Below, piece by piece: positions 1-12,900 of a stretch of 64,000 nt of DNA. A program made the translations under genes and the position numbers. Source of the stretch: Leptobrachium leishanense (Eukaryota > Chordata > Amphibia > Anura > Megophryidae). The notes under the pieces are model-generated. The model saw nothing but the letters and a program-made list of their open reading frames with translations, was not told the origin of the DNA and did no database searches. Positions within the stretch are counted from its first letter, which is position 1. Each line of letters starts with the position of its first letter. The stretch spans positions 4,898,001-4,962,000 of the forward strand of contig CM019066.1 in NCBI GenBank assembly GCA_009667805.1, read 5' to 3'.

Positions 1-220
1 TGAAGGACACGCGGTCCGCGTCTCTTCGCCTCCCAGGAGCAGTCGGAGTAACCTCCGCAGGGACAGGGGGACCAGAAGACTCGAGTCGGCGCGCCACTGG
101 GGTCCTCCGACCATTGGGTTCCGCAGCTGACCGTCTGCCTGCCTCCGGTGCCCGGGGCGAGTGCCGCGCCACCACCGAGGCCTCCGACCAGTATGGGTCC
201 TCCTCCTCGGACGAGCTCAT
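1..220 (-). CDS. Open frame of unknown nature, running off the left edge
   Basis: On the minus strand an ATG at 220-218 (A at -3) starts a frame with no stop for 73 codons to the window edge. It begins MSSSEEEDPYWSEASVVARH and continues rich in Pro, Arg, Ser and Ala. I do not recognise it. The surrounding 860 bp is GC-rich with ATGGCCGCC motifs at about 412 and 592, so it could be a first coding exon of a divergent neighbour, or the 5' part of a retroelement. Chance openness in GC-rich sequence is also possible. Confidence 0.25.
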   Translation of the reverse strand, partial: MSSSEEEDPYWSEASVVARHSPRAPEAGRRSAAEPNGRRTPVARRLESSGPPVPAEVTPTAPGRRRDADRVSF

Positions 221-860
221 CGTGGGAGACCGGTATGTATGGGGTTCTCCCTGTCTCTTACGCCTGCCCTCTCCCAGCGCATCTCGGATGTCCAGCTGTC
301 GTGGGCCTTCTAATGGGAAGGGCTTCTTACCCGACTTCTTACCCATGGAGATGCGGCAGTCTGGGTCACTAATCCACCGGGAGTATCTCTGCCGGGGGAG
401 AATCCACCAGGATGGCCGCCAGGCGTGTGTTTCCGCAGTAAGCCTCTCCCTGCTGTATCACCTCCGTCCGGGCTAGATAAATATCGCACCACAATCCAAA
501 GCGCCGCGACAGGTCTAGGGAGACATCACCCGCTGTATCAGAAGGGAGAATGTCACTCAGCACGGCCGGAGCAGGGATGAATAGGCCCAAGATGGCCGCC
601 GCACGCAGATAGCCGAGGTAGGCCCAAAGTCACCGCACTCCAAGATCTCCACCTAGCACGACTCAGCAAGATCCCAGTCCGAGTCAGAGGGCTGTAGGGA
701 CCTCCTGTCACCGTCCAGTACGTTTAAATCCCACGAGGGAATCACCAAAATATGTCACATAAGCTTCTATGGTCGAGGAGCTCCTCAGAACGTGACCTTC
801 CTCGTTGGCAGTTAGCTCCGCCCCCCATATACTGGGACTTTAACATTGGTTACTCCTGGC
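221..860. promoter_or_regulatory. GC-rich, promoter-like segment
   Basis: This CpG-containing stretch lies beside the minus-strand open frame. It carries ATGGCCGCC (YY1-like) at about 412 and 592 and a GC box, CTCCGCCCCCC, near 820. No gene can be read in it. It may be a promoter of an upstream gene or the 5' region of a retroelement. Confidence 0.3.
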
Positions 861-1536
861 TGTTGCAGCCGCTCCGGTGAGTATGGGTGCGACGCCATTT
901 TTTCTGTATGTATGCAGACTCCTGTTTTATGCCTCCATAGGGTCGTATATAGCTGTCAAAGTCTCCGAGGAGTCACTTTACACCATCGCAATGCTTCACA
1001 TAAACCCCAGAAATAAGAAGACTACAAAAAAACAGAACTACAATGTGGGACAAAACCCAAATTAAGAATTGCTGTCAAGCACTGGTGTGCCCAGCCCGTT
1101 GCATTAGGGTGTGCACCCATGGAACATTTATTAATCGAAAACTTATATTTAGAAGATTTTGCACAAAATATACATTTTTCGTTAGAAATAACGAGCCTGT
1201 AATCAGAGATACAGTAAGTTTTTATGTTATTCATCATGAAACACATAAAGGGACATCTAAAATGTCAATGTAGGAGGCAAAAGAAGACCTCTTCAACCAA
1301 CATTAGGATGTGCCTGGGCACACCCCCTGCGCACACCTGTGCTGTCAAGTATATTTTTACTGTATTGTTTTCTTCTTCGCACAAAAACAATCAGCTGCTA
1401 AATCGGGACAGAGCATTTTTGGAGCTCTACCATACTGTGCCAGGTTCTCTGGGGTCCCTGGGCAGCAGCAGGACCCTCTTGAGGCTAATTGATTACCATT
1501 GCCCTGGCATCCTTGTCTCAGTGTTTACTGAGAAGC
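861..1536. other. Intergenic, no gene recognised
   Basis: The sequence is AT-rich with only short chance open frames. A 40-bp stretch at about 884 resembles part of the loop of the fold-back at 12649-13227, so some of it is probably an old repeat. Confidence 0.5.
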
Positions 1537-1544
1537 TCCTAGTG

Positions 1545-2497
1545 CAGTAATGGTGAAACTTGGCATCCCAGATGTTTCTGAACTACATGTTCCATGATGC
1601 TCTGCCCGCAATAGAGGGTCTCTATTCCCTAAATTTCAGGGAAATTTCGGTGCTTTTCACTTTGGCGAAGTTCAGTGCACTACGATGATTCCATTTCGCC
1701 GACATTTCGGTGAATTCACTATTCACTGAATGGTCAACGTATTGTGCCGAAGATGGAGTCGCTGAAGCCCCATGAAAAAGTTGGAGAACATCGCAAAAGA
1801 GCACCGAAAAACGCCGAAGTGGCCTTAGCGAATTCCACCGAACTGCAAGAAAGAAACAAAAAAAAAAGTATTCTATTCTCCCAATAGGTGTTTAAACCAA
1901 TTAAAATGTGTATTAGATTGTAAACTCTTGAGCAGGGTCCTCTCGCCTACTGTACTGTGTTGAACCTGTATGTACGTATATTTGTTATTATGTCTCCTGT
2001 TGTACAGCGCTACAGAAATTGTTAGCGCTTTATAAAAACTTGTAACTGTAAATAATAAAGTTCCTTTAAAAAAGAATACCCAAGGGTCTGTTACAGAATA
2101 AAAAAATAAACTGTCTTTTTAAAAAAGATATTACTTTTTTAAATTGAATCCTATGGGATTCGCCTGTTTAAACTTTTCGAACGAAAAAAAAGAAAATCAG
2201 GGCATTTCGCCAGAATTTCAGTGCAGTTCAGCGTTCTGTGAATAGAAGACACAATAGTCTTCTGTGGAGCAATTTCGGTGCTGCCGAACTGCGGTGAACT
2301 GCCCTGTATTACGCTGTCAATTCGCCAGTATTTGGCAAATTGACAGTTTAGTGAATAGACAAACTGCCCTGTAATTGCACCATTCAGTGCAATTCGGTGC
2401 CAAGTTCAGTACTTAGTGAATAACCCCTTAAGTGTTTCTAAGCATCATGGGACATGTAGTTCAGAAACATCTGGGGTGCCAAGGTTCGCCATAACTG
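1545..2497. mobile_element. hAT-like MITE with a second element nested inside
   Basis: The ends are inverted copies (CAGTAATGGTGAAAC at left; complement of GTTCGCCATAACTG at right). They are flanked by 8-bp near-duplications, TCCTAGTG (1537-1544) and TCCTAGAG (2498-2505). The inner parts carry 'cagatgtttctgaactacatg' and its reverse complement. The middle (about 1614-2428) is a separate element with ends like GGGTCT(C)TATTC..CTAAA, full of 'ttcggtgc' motifs. Confidence 0.65.
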
Positions 2498-2799
2498 TCC
2501 TAGAGTGGGTTTTTCTTTTGTCGATGGAAATGGCGTACTGCTCATAACTCCAGGACGAGGTGAGCGCCTGAGATACATAGAACTACACACCTACCCTGTG
2601 ATAAACAGGCGACAAACACAACCCCAAGCAGTGGTGGAAACCGGCACATACTCTGGTGTCAGGCTTACCGGGTCTTCCATACCTGTGGTAAAATAATACA
2701 GGTTTGGCAGGTTTCATGTTGAATAAACATGCCTTCCTTCACTGTCAATGCAATCCTTCTGTTCTTTTATGTATTTGTACACAACACTATTCACACTTG

Positions 2800-3440
2800 A
2801 ATGGTGTCTATTTAGTAAACTATCACTAGTGGCAGGGGTCTGTTCACTAAACAGTGAATTACGGTAGGGGTCTATTACTTACAGGTACTAAACAGCAACT
2901 CGTGACAGGGTTCTATTAACTAAGCTTTGTATTATGTTAGGGGTCTGTTTACTAAGCAATGCGATATAGTAGGGTCTATGTATGTAGTAAACAGCGATTC
3001 GTGGCAGAGGTCTATTAATTAAACTGTGTATATTATGTTAGGGTCTATCTACTAAATAATGACTCATGGCCGGGGTCTATTAAATAATCTGAGTATTACA
3101 TTAGGGATCTATTTACTAAACAGTGACTCCTAGCAATGGTCTATTAACTAACCTGTGTGAATGGTAGGGGTCTATTTACTAAACAGCAACTCCTAGCATG
3201 GGTATATTAACTAAACCGTGTGATGTTAGGGATCTATGGACTGTAAGGCGACTCATGGCAGGGGTCCATTAACTGTGTGTTATGTTAGAGGTCTATTTTC
3301 TAAACATCAACTCATAACACGTGACAAATGTCTAATAACCAAACTTTCTGTTACGTTAGGGGTCTATTTACTACTTTTGCAATACCTCTGGGGTTTATTC
3401 ACTAAACAGTGTTACAGCAGGGCTTTAGACACTAAACCAT
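2800..3440. repeat. Degenerate tandem repeat, unit about 60-70 bp
   Basis: Units of the type GTTAGGGGTCTATTTACTAA, then CAGNGACTC(C/G)TGGCA and GGTCTATTAACTAA, recur about nine times with heavy divergence. Each unit contains two related half-units. It sits 0.4-1 kb upstream of the NOL10 promoter. Confidence 0.75.
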
Positions 3441-3739
3441 GAGTTGAAGCAGAAGAATATGAGATTTTATCCGTTTCAAGTGGACCAGCGCAATATATGG
3501 CAGCAACAACTCCAAAGTCCAGCCAAAACACAGCATCCAGCAGGTTCACGTTAGACTTGAGATTTTTTGATAAGCAGAAAATAATTAACCCTAACTAAAT
3601 CTACACAATGATCTGGCAAATATAGCTGTTCACACCTGTTAAAGTTAGTTTTGTGCCCATTAAACGTGTTTATTAAACAGCAGAGCACATGCACGGAGGA
3701 TGGCAGTAATGTGTGCAGTAATGTGCCCATAGGATGCAA

Positions 3740-3921
3740 ATCTGCCAGTCACAATATGGCCGCGAGTTGCAGCTCTGACAACCAAAGCATGGCGCCGCCG
3801 GTGGCGCAGCTTCCGACTTCCGGTTCACCGGACTTGGAGTTTCCGGAACTGAAACAACGTGGGTACAGATTGCTGGTTCTGGGTGATGTGGGTCTAGCGG
3901 TGGGCACCGTGTGCTGGAAAC
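3740..3921 (+). promoter_or_regulatory. NOL10 CpG-rich promoter / 5' UTR region
   Basis: CpG density rises sharply here against an AT-rich background. There is no TATA box. Two ETS-type sites occur: ACTTCCGGT at 3816-3824 and the palindrome TTCCGGAA at 3841-3848. ATGGCC/ATGGCG-type YY1-like sequences lie at about 3755 and 3789. This arrangement is common for housekeeping and ribosome-biogenesis genes (family knowledge). The transcription start is inferred to lie between about 3790 and 3900. Confidence 0.6.
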
Positions 3922-3987
3922 ATGCAGGTATCCAACGTGAACGACGTGAAGATCTACAATTTGAGCTGCGGGAAGTCCCTGCCTGAG
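3922..3987 (+). CDS. NOL10: NOL10 exon 1 (residues 1-22)
   Basis: The exon encodes [20 protein letters not shown] plus PE and ends in phase 0 at a GTGAG donor (3988). VKIYNLS is the first propeller strand. It lies in a CpG-rich segment with ETS-like sites just upstream. Confidence 0.95.
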
Positions 3988-6900
3988 GTGAGAGGATGGA
4001 GGCCGCCATTACAGCGGGCACAGGCTGCATGTAGGCTCCTGTGTGCTACGGCATCATGTGTTTATTAGAGCTGCACAGACATATCTGTATGTGCATTAAC
4101 AGCTCCACAATAACACCCCTATACTGCATGTTACTGTGTGACAGAACTGAACCGATTTAAGCCCCATATAGCCTGCGTGTTACTGTGTCAGAACTGTATA
4201 TCAAATTATCTATAAACCCCATACACACTGTGTGACAGAGCTGCACATCTATAAACCCCATACATACTGCGTGACAGAGCTACGCATCTATAAACCCCAT
4301 ACATACTGCGTGACAGAGCTGCACATCTATAAACCCCATACATACTGCGTGTTACTGTGACAGAGCTGCACATCTATAAAACCCATACGTACTGTGTGAC
4401 AGAGCTGCACATCTATAAAACCCATGCGTACTGTGTGACAGAGCTGCACATCTATAAAACCCATACGTACTGTGTGACAGAGCTGCACATCTATAAAACC
4501 CATACGTACTGTGTGACAGAGCTGCAGATCTATAAAACCCATGCGTACTGTGTGACAGCTGCACATCTATAAAACCCATGCGTACTGCGTGACAGAGCTG
4601 CACATCTATAAACCCCATACATACTGCGTGTTACTGTGACAGAGCTGCACATCTATAAAACCCATACGTACTGTGTGACAGAGCTGCACATCTATAAAAC
4701 CCATACGTACTGCGTGACAGAGCTGCACATCTATAAAACCATACGTACTGCGTGACAGAGCTGCACATCTATAAAACCATACGTACTGCGTGACAGAGCT
4801 GCACATCTATAAAACCCATACGTACTGCGTGACAGAGCTGCACATCTATAAAACCCATACGTACTGCGTGACAGAGCTGCACATCTATAAAACCCATACG
4901 TACTGCGTGACAGAGCTGCACATCTATAAAACCCATACGTACTGCGTGACAGAGCTGCACATCTATAAAACCCATGCGTACTGTGTGACAGCTGCACATC
5001 TATAAAACCCATGCGTATTGCGTGACAGAGCTGCACATCTATAAAACTCATACATACTGTGTGACAGCGCTGAACAGCTATAGATCTCATACATACTACT
5101 CATTTCAGTATGACAGAGCTCCACCGCTATACAACCTACTGCATGTTACTATATGACAAAGCTGCACAGTTGTTGAACCCATACCAAACACATTCTCTAA
5201 AAACTGGCATTCATATGTTTGAGAACTACATGTCCCATGATGCTTGCATGAAGTTGACCATCAAGAGTTAATTCTGGAATATCTGGGGTGCCAGTGTCGG
5301 CCATTGCGGGTGTGCGGATTCTTCTGAAAGGTTGCGTGTAAGGTTCTTTCAGTTGTTTTTAAATCGTTGAAGCCAGTTTCTGGTTTGTTTCATTTGGTTT
5401 TGTCTTTGTTCTCTCCAGTGGCTTTCAGATCGCAAGAAAAGAGCATTACAGAAGAAAGATGTGGGTAAGTTCAGAGATACAAGGAGCGGGTGGCAATATG
5501 TAGTGTCTTGTATTGAGGTCGTGTTTGACACAAGTAAAGATTAAAATGCTATTACTGGGATGTCACAGTAACACCCTTGTATCTGTATTGTATAGGGGGT
5601 TTCAGTCATTATAGCCCCTTGAATTGTATCCCTTTATACCAGTGAGTGACCCCAGAGCTCCCCCTGTATTCTGCCCTCTCCCTGGCTGTTGTAATGCAGC
5701 AGTAAAGTTTGTTGAGGTTTTTTGTTACAGTGGGGGACGATGGACCTAGCGGTTTCTTGACAGTAATACAGGGTGACGGGAATGAGATGTCATTGTGAAT
5801 TTTGTTACTTTCTACCCCTGGGGGCAAATTCACTCTGCATTAAAAGATATTTTTAAAAAAATGGGTTTTATGGCACTATATACACTGCATTGTATACACT
5901 GCAACATTGTTTGTACAAACCTTTTGTAGTGAAAGGGTTTCATTTATATAATACATTTTTGCCTTTTGTCTAATTGAAATATATGCCGTGTGTGTATATT
6001 TATATTCAACTTGAACATCCAGTTATGTAGAAGGCTGCAGATGAAACATGTTACATGTTAACACAACATACCAAGCACAACACACGCTGCTCGAAAGTAA
6101 TCCAATAATATATCTAGATTTTATTGCTGTCGAAACGTAAGCACTGCATTAAAGTTGAGTGACGTACTCGTTATCTTATCTGTATGTCTAATATGATTTA
6201 TTTTTTATTTCGAAGACGTCCGGAGGCGGATTGAGCTCATTCAGGATTTTGAAATGCCTACGGTCAGCACGAACATTAAAGTCTCCAGAGACGGGCAGTA
6301 TGTTATAGCAACAGGTGGGACTCCCAAGTACGGCATTTAAAGAGACTGTGTATGCTATAGGAAAATGTGTTTCTTTGTGCTGTTTCCCGGCCTCTTACGT
6401 CTTCGAGTAATGCTACTGGTAATGGTTTTTATTCTTGGTGATTTGTATTGTATTGTTCTAAAATCATATGAGCTTCACACCTGATTTTATTTATAAAGGA
6501 TTTTACCAGGAAGGATACATTGAGATTTCTCTCGTTTTCAAGTATGTCCTGGGTTCATAAATGTATTATGCCAGGCTATAGCATACAAAGGAACAGTAGC
6601 CTATAAGGTGCTATTCTGGGATGATGAAGCTGTACAGCACTGTCTAGGCCAGGGGTCAGCAACCTTGGCTCCTTGATGTTTTGGGAACTACATTTCCCTT
6701 GTGGCTCAGTCAACCATTTGGCTGACTGAGCCACATGGGAAATGTAGTTCCCTTCCCAAAACATCAGGGTGCCAAGATTGCTGACCCCTGGTCTAGGCTG
6801 ATTCCTGTGTGAGCCCAGAGCATCGAGTCATTGTATCACCTAGCAGAGAACGATCAGTGGTGCATTTAGTCCGTGGCACTTAGCTTTGTTCCATCTAAGT

Positions 6901-9900
6901 AATGGGGGGTCCTGGGGAGGCCCACCCAAAAAAACAACTAGTGGCCCAAGCAATCCAGTGCTGGAAATATATTCGGAAGCAAAGCAACATTTCAGCTTCC
7001 CCTGCACTCTTTCTCAACCCAACGGCAGCTGAAGCGTTGCTTTGATCCTGAATAAGTACCCAGCGTTGGTTTGACTGGTCCTCTAGTTGTTTTCGTTGTA
7101 TCACCTGTAGCAGGGGGTCAGCAAATTTGGCTCTCCAGATGTTTTGGAACTTTATATTTTTTTCATGAGGCTCTACCAGCCTCATGAATAACTGCGCATC
7201 ATGGGAGTTGTAGTTCCAAAACATATGAATGGCCAAAGTTGCTGAGACATGACCTAGCAGGGCTTCAGATGACACCCTATAAACCTGGGTCATGGTAACA
7301 ATAAAGTGGACGTGCCACCATTAACTGTCAAATTATGTGGCGTGAATAGGATTTTTCTTTTTTCCAATTTGTTTTTTTTTCTCCATCTCATACTGTTAAG
7401 TTTTCCATAATTTACATTTAAATGACAAGGTACCCTGTTCCAAAGTTGGTGTTAACTTTACCAGAGCTGTTGTAAACTTGAGCGAGCCATTATAGTCTAT
7501 GGAGTTACTAAGTTTACACCTGCACTGGTTAAGGTAGCACCAGGTTTCTAATAAGGCCCACGGGTTTTTCAGTATTTTTATCAGACACCCTAAGGGTAAG
7601 TTAAGTATGACAATAAGAATTTTTTTTTTGTAATAAAAGATTTTATTATGTCAGAGCACTCAAATACACAAAGAAGTGCAAATAAAAAAGTACATGACAA
7701 AATCGCAGTATATAGCAACACCAACCATGCAAATAGTTCACAAAGAAATATCAACTATAAGTAATAAACACTGCACATATTCACATTCCTGTTGTATCCG
7801 CCTCAACCAAGGTGCACCAAGGCATGTACAAAGTGCAGCTAAGTGTTTCATTCGCCCTCAAAGGTCCTCGCCAGAGAAAGTGCAAGGGGGGGGGGGGGGA
7901 GGAACTCAAAATACCCAATAAAAAAATCCAGGCACTTCCAGAGAGAAAGATAACAGAAATGGGAGAAACAGAAGAGGAGAGAAAGCAGAAAAAGAAAACA
8001 AGAGGGAAGAGAGAAAAAAGGTGGGGAGGGGTACTAAGACCGAGGCGCACAGGAGAGCAGTAGGGAAAGGCAACAGCGCCCAACAGGGGATCTCGGGAAA
8101 AGTGAAAGCAGCCCATGACTAGTGAGGTGTGGATCCCCAAAGGCCCACCAAGGACCGTCATTCAGCCCGAAAAGGCTGGTGTCGCAGCGGCCGGGGGAGC
8201 GAACAACGCCAACCACGGGGACCATACTCGAGTAAAACGGGGCATTCGAGCCCACAGGATCTCCGTCAAGCGCTCCATGACATTCATGTACCAGATCTTT
8301 GTATCCACCTGAGCCCTATCTGGGGGAGAGGCCCCTTCCAAGTGCGCGCCAGATGACAGAATTTTAATAAATGACTCAGAGGCAAGTATTGCCATCTCTT
8401 TTCTCACTTTAACAGCAGCAAGGGAAACTGTAAACCTTTAACAAAATAATGTTGAAAGAAAATCTACATATGGATCCTTCAAGCCCCCCCCAGCATTTTT
8501 GACTATACCTTTTTTTTTTCCCTCAGGAACCTACAAGCCCAGAGTCCGCTGTTACGACACTTACCAGCTCTCTCTGAAGTTTGAGAGATGTTTAGACTCA
8601 GACGGTCAGTCATCTTTTTGAGTTGCCTGGAAAGGTCGTTTTTTTTGTTTTATTGGATGTAATTTACTTCTTAATATTTTTGTATAAGAACTCTTCTGTT
8701 TTTATGTTCTGTGCAAGGTCCTAATTAATTTAGCTTTTTAAAGTCTAACACAGTTTATATATTCTTTCGCTGATCACTATTTCTGTAATTTGTTCTTGGT
8801 TTTTATTATTACTTTGCGCATCTTCTAAACGTATATTTTACTTTATATTTGTAACTTTTTATTGGGATGTGGATTTTATTTACACAGAAACACTCAGTTC
8901 TGTTTAGTTTGCTTTTTAATTCTACAGAAAGTTAATTTATTTGAAGCATTTTAAAACTCCCCGGACCAGTCATTGAACAGTCTGTATTTTTGTAACTAAT
9001 TAATTTTTTTTTTTTTTTTTTGTTTCTCAGTGGTTAAGTTTGATGTTCTATCAGATGATTACTCTAAGGTACAGTATGTTAGAATTCCTTATGCAGCACC
9101 CTTTGTTCATCTCCTACAAAGTGCCTGTTGATTGCTTGATACGGATGAGCGCTCAGTGACCCTTGCCCCCTGTAACCTTTATTCTGCTGAAATGTGGGTT
9201 CTTCCCTTTTTTTTTTTTTTTTTTTCCCTCTTTCTTTTGAAGATAGTGGGTTGGGAACTGCAGTTATCATACTCCCTGCAATTCTAAAATGCCATGTGTG
9301 ACATACGTCATTTTGGACTTGAGTGCATGGGCATGGAGGCATATTTGTAGGGTACAGGACTCCTAATTATTATTATTATTATTATTATTATTTATTATTC
9401 TTTATATAGCGCCAGCATATTCCGCAGCGCTGTACAATAGGCACAGTATAGACAGGGTTACAATACATTGAACAACATTTGACAAACAGTACAGGAGGAG
9501 ATGAGGGCCCTATTCCCGTAGGAACTCACAATCTAGGAGGGTTGGGGTTGGAAACAGGAGGAGAGGACTATAAGGTGAGAGTGATTGATGGTTGCGTCAG
9601 TGAGTTGGGTGGTAGGCTTCCCTAAATAGGAACGTTTTAAAGGAGCGTTTGAAGGAAGAGAAGTTAGGGGAAAGTCTGACAGTACGAGGGAGAGCGTTCC
9701 AGAGAGTGGGGGCTGCGCGTGAGAAATCTTGCAGTCTATCATGGGAAGAGGTGATGCGGGGAGAAGCTAGGCGCAGGTCACTGTTTGACCTTAGGGAGCG
9801 GGCTGGGGTGTATTTGGTGATTAGTGAGGGTTTTGTAGGTAAGGTTAATCAATATTAACCCATCGCCCCCTGTGTGCAGAATGTTAGTATAATCTGTGAT

Positions 9901-12900
9901 TATGCAAGAATGCTATTGTCGATCTGTCTATTGTCTGGTCCTTGTGTATCTGTTGAAGGATTAACATCTTAGTTTACTCTCAGGAATGTGCTTATGTTGT
10001 AAATCTGCAGTCTGTAATATGTTATCCCAATTCCCATTGTCTTGACTCGTTTAGAAATGTTACATAATGTTTAATTTCACTGTACCTAATCTAATTAAGA
10101 TCCACATTCCAAGAAGCAAATGTTTGTCCAATTGTCTGGTTAGGTCCCCCAGCGGTTTCAAGGGCGGGTTGTGTATGTAAATCATCCATGTGTGACCGTA
10201 TAAATTATATATGTGTGTGTTCGTCCTTGATCACAAGTGCCATTCTAACCCTGAAAGACCCCGATCTGCAGCCTTGTCTTATTTCTGGGGGATGCTAGTG
10301 GGCTCCCTTTGTGTCCTGGTCCTTGAGCTTCGTCTGAGGACTGGAGGATGGCACGGGAGTCTGGCTGGGTAGAACATGGGGGGGGGGTCCTGCAAGGAAG
10401 CGGCATTAGCAGATGTGACCCTGTCGGGGTGCAGAAATCTGTCATCTGTTTGGTTAGATTATAACGCCTTGCTTTCTGGATGTGATGACCGGATCAGGCT
10501 TTGGCTAGTTAACGCGTTTTGTAAGGGTTCACAGATAATTCTGGACATCGATGCGTTGTTAGCGGCAGCATAAAGACAATAAATTTTGGTCAAACGTAGC
10601 ATGTCATTAGTAATTCAGGTGCGTTCTGCCATGTGCTAATGCTGAATTGGAGCAGCGAGTTGATTGGTCCTTATTGTGCAAGTGGTGCATTCGCCATTGG
10701 GTTGCAAAAGGTCCCAGGCACTTCTGGACTTGGAAGTCCTGGATCGGAAGAGGAGGATAAAAAAGTAGATATTTTATCCTAACTTAAATAGGTTATAAAA
10801 ATATATATTATTGTGGAGACATCTGCACAATTAATAGGGGGGGGGGGGCATTTTAGGGTAGAGCATTCCTTTAACTCAGGGATGTCAAACTCCAGCTCCC
10901 CAGAAGTTTTTGGCCTACAGCTCTTTAAATGTCAAAGTTCAGGCCCCCAGATGTTGGTGGCCTACAACTCCCAGACTTCCTTGAATGCAATGGGTGGCCA
11001 AAGAATGATGGACGATCATGAAGTTCACAGCATCAAGGGGGCAGGAGCTTGACGTCCCTGTGATCACTGGCCAGTGAATCGTGGGAGTTGTAGTTTAGAA
11101 ACATCTGGGAGTCCTCTTCTGCCAACAGTGTCCTTTTTTCATTAGCACAGAGTAGATAAGGTGGGCATTCCCTGCTGGCACAGGGCCGTGGGGTCCCATA
11201 ATGTGATTATGGCATGGATTGTCATTGCTCCCTCTGTAACAGAAGTGATCAGTTGTTTTTATTTTTTGTTCTTGTCTCACTTTCTTTTTCTTTCCACTCC
11301 CAAAGATTGTCTTCCTCCAGTGTGACCGATATGTCGAACTCCACTCCCAGCATGGCCGCTATTTCAGGCTCAGGATACCAAAGTTTGGCCGGGATTTTTC
11401 TTACCATTACCCGTCCTGCGATCTTTACTTTGTTGGAGCAAGGTAATGTCACCGGGGTGGCCAGAATCTGGTGCACTACGAGGCCTTGTGCCTTCCTGTT
11501 GTATAAATGGTAATGAGCAGACATGCACAAATCGTCTTTCTTCTTGATGTGCGTGCTGAGCTCTTGTCAAACTCATATACTTTGCTCCTCTATTTGTATG
11601 TATAGGTTGAGCCCCCCCCCCCCTTATCCTAAATACTCGTGTCCCTGAGGTTTCCAGATACCTGAATCTGGGAGAATCCGATGACTAAGCGGAAGGAGAT
11701 CACGTTGGGAGATCTGCCATCTCCTTGCTGCAGCAACCAGTGTGAATACATGCTAGGAACACTGTTCAGATAGGATACACAGAGTCAGCGTGACTCCGGG
11801 CAGCATGTCACCCGCTGGGGCTCCAGAGACTCTCAGAGTTTGCTGTGCTCTGCTGCGGTGCTTGGGAGTTGTCAGGCGCACACCTAATCGGTAATTACTA
11901 AAACTTGGATCTGGGGTGCTCAACCTGCATGTCTAAATCCTCTTAAAACAAATGCAGTGAGTCTCGTAATGATGCTGGACCACAATTCCAGGTTTTTTCT
12001 TAGACATTACTGGGCAGAGACTCCTGTCAAATAGAGACTTTGACACTTTTCCTGTAAACCGTGAAAATTAAGCGCCAACACATTCCGCAGCGCTGTACAA
12101 GGTGCAATGGGTAAAGACAGGACAATTCTACAATACATACAGGAGACAGGTCAGAATTGCTGCCAACAGATACAGGAGGACATGAGGGCCCTATTCCCGT
12201 GGGAACTTTGTCTAGATGGGTGAGAAACAGTAGGAGAGGACTGCAGTGATGAGTTAATGCAGGGAGAGGTGAGGACCATTTTTGGGTCGGTCGGATGTCA
12301 TGTTACAGAGTCAGGTGGTCGGCTTCCCTAAACAGAAGGTAATATGTGTGTGTGTGTGAAGCTGGAGAATGTAAAATGAAAGCTTACCTGCATTTTCTAG
12401 CTATATAGTGCGGCTGCCTCTCTATAAATGGCGGAAATGGGCATAATAAAACACACCGGGCTGTATTCCAACCCTGCTGCAATCTCAACTAGAGCTGCTC
12501 TATACTTAACAATTCCAAAGCCTAGAATAGCACCAGGGCTGGAATACAGCCCACTCTCTGTAAACCTCTCAAGCATGACATACATTGTATAAACCTAGGT
12601 AACGGTATTTGTCTAATAATAAAGTCATTGTCTTATTTTTATTCTTGACAAGGAGAAAAATGTCATCTGCGCTTATTCCTATTACACCGTGTGAAACAAA
12701 ACACAATTAGAGGCTTTGGTTTCTATTAATGGCCATTAAGAGTGTAAGCTCACCCGCCAAACTTCACAGCACATCTAATGAGGGTGAGTCCTATCCAAAA
12801 ATGAAGCCACAGGCTGCTGTATAGAGAACCATCACTGCTCTCGCTGCTTTTCAGTCGTGAGGTAGACTGGTGGGCTTTTATTAATGCCGCCCCAGAAACA

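Noticed and set aside
114..476. Plus-strand 120-codon open frame in the GC-rich left block
   Set aside because: GC-rich sequence has few stops by chance; composition is random-like, with no domain. The opposite-strand frame at 220-1 has a more biased composition and was kept as tentative.
4327..5090. Repeated open frames (e.g. [13 protein letters not shown] units) in intron 1
   Set aside because: They are simple translations of the 39-bp minisatellite within an intron, present in several frames and on both strands.
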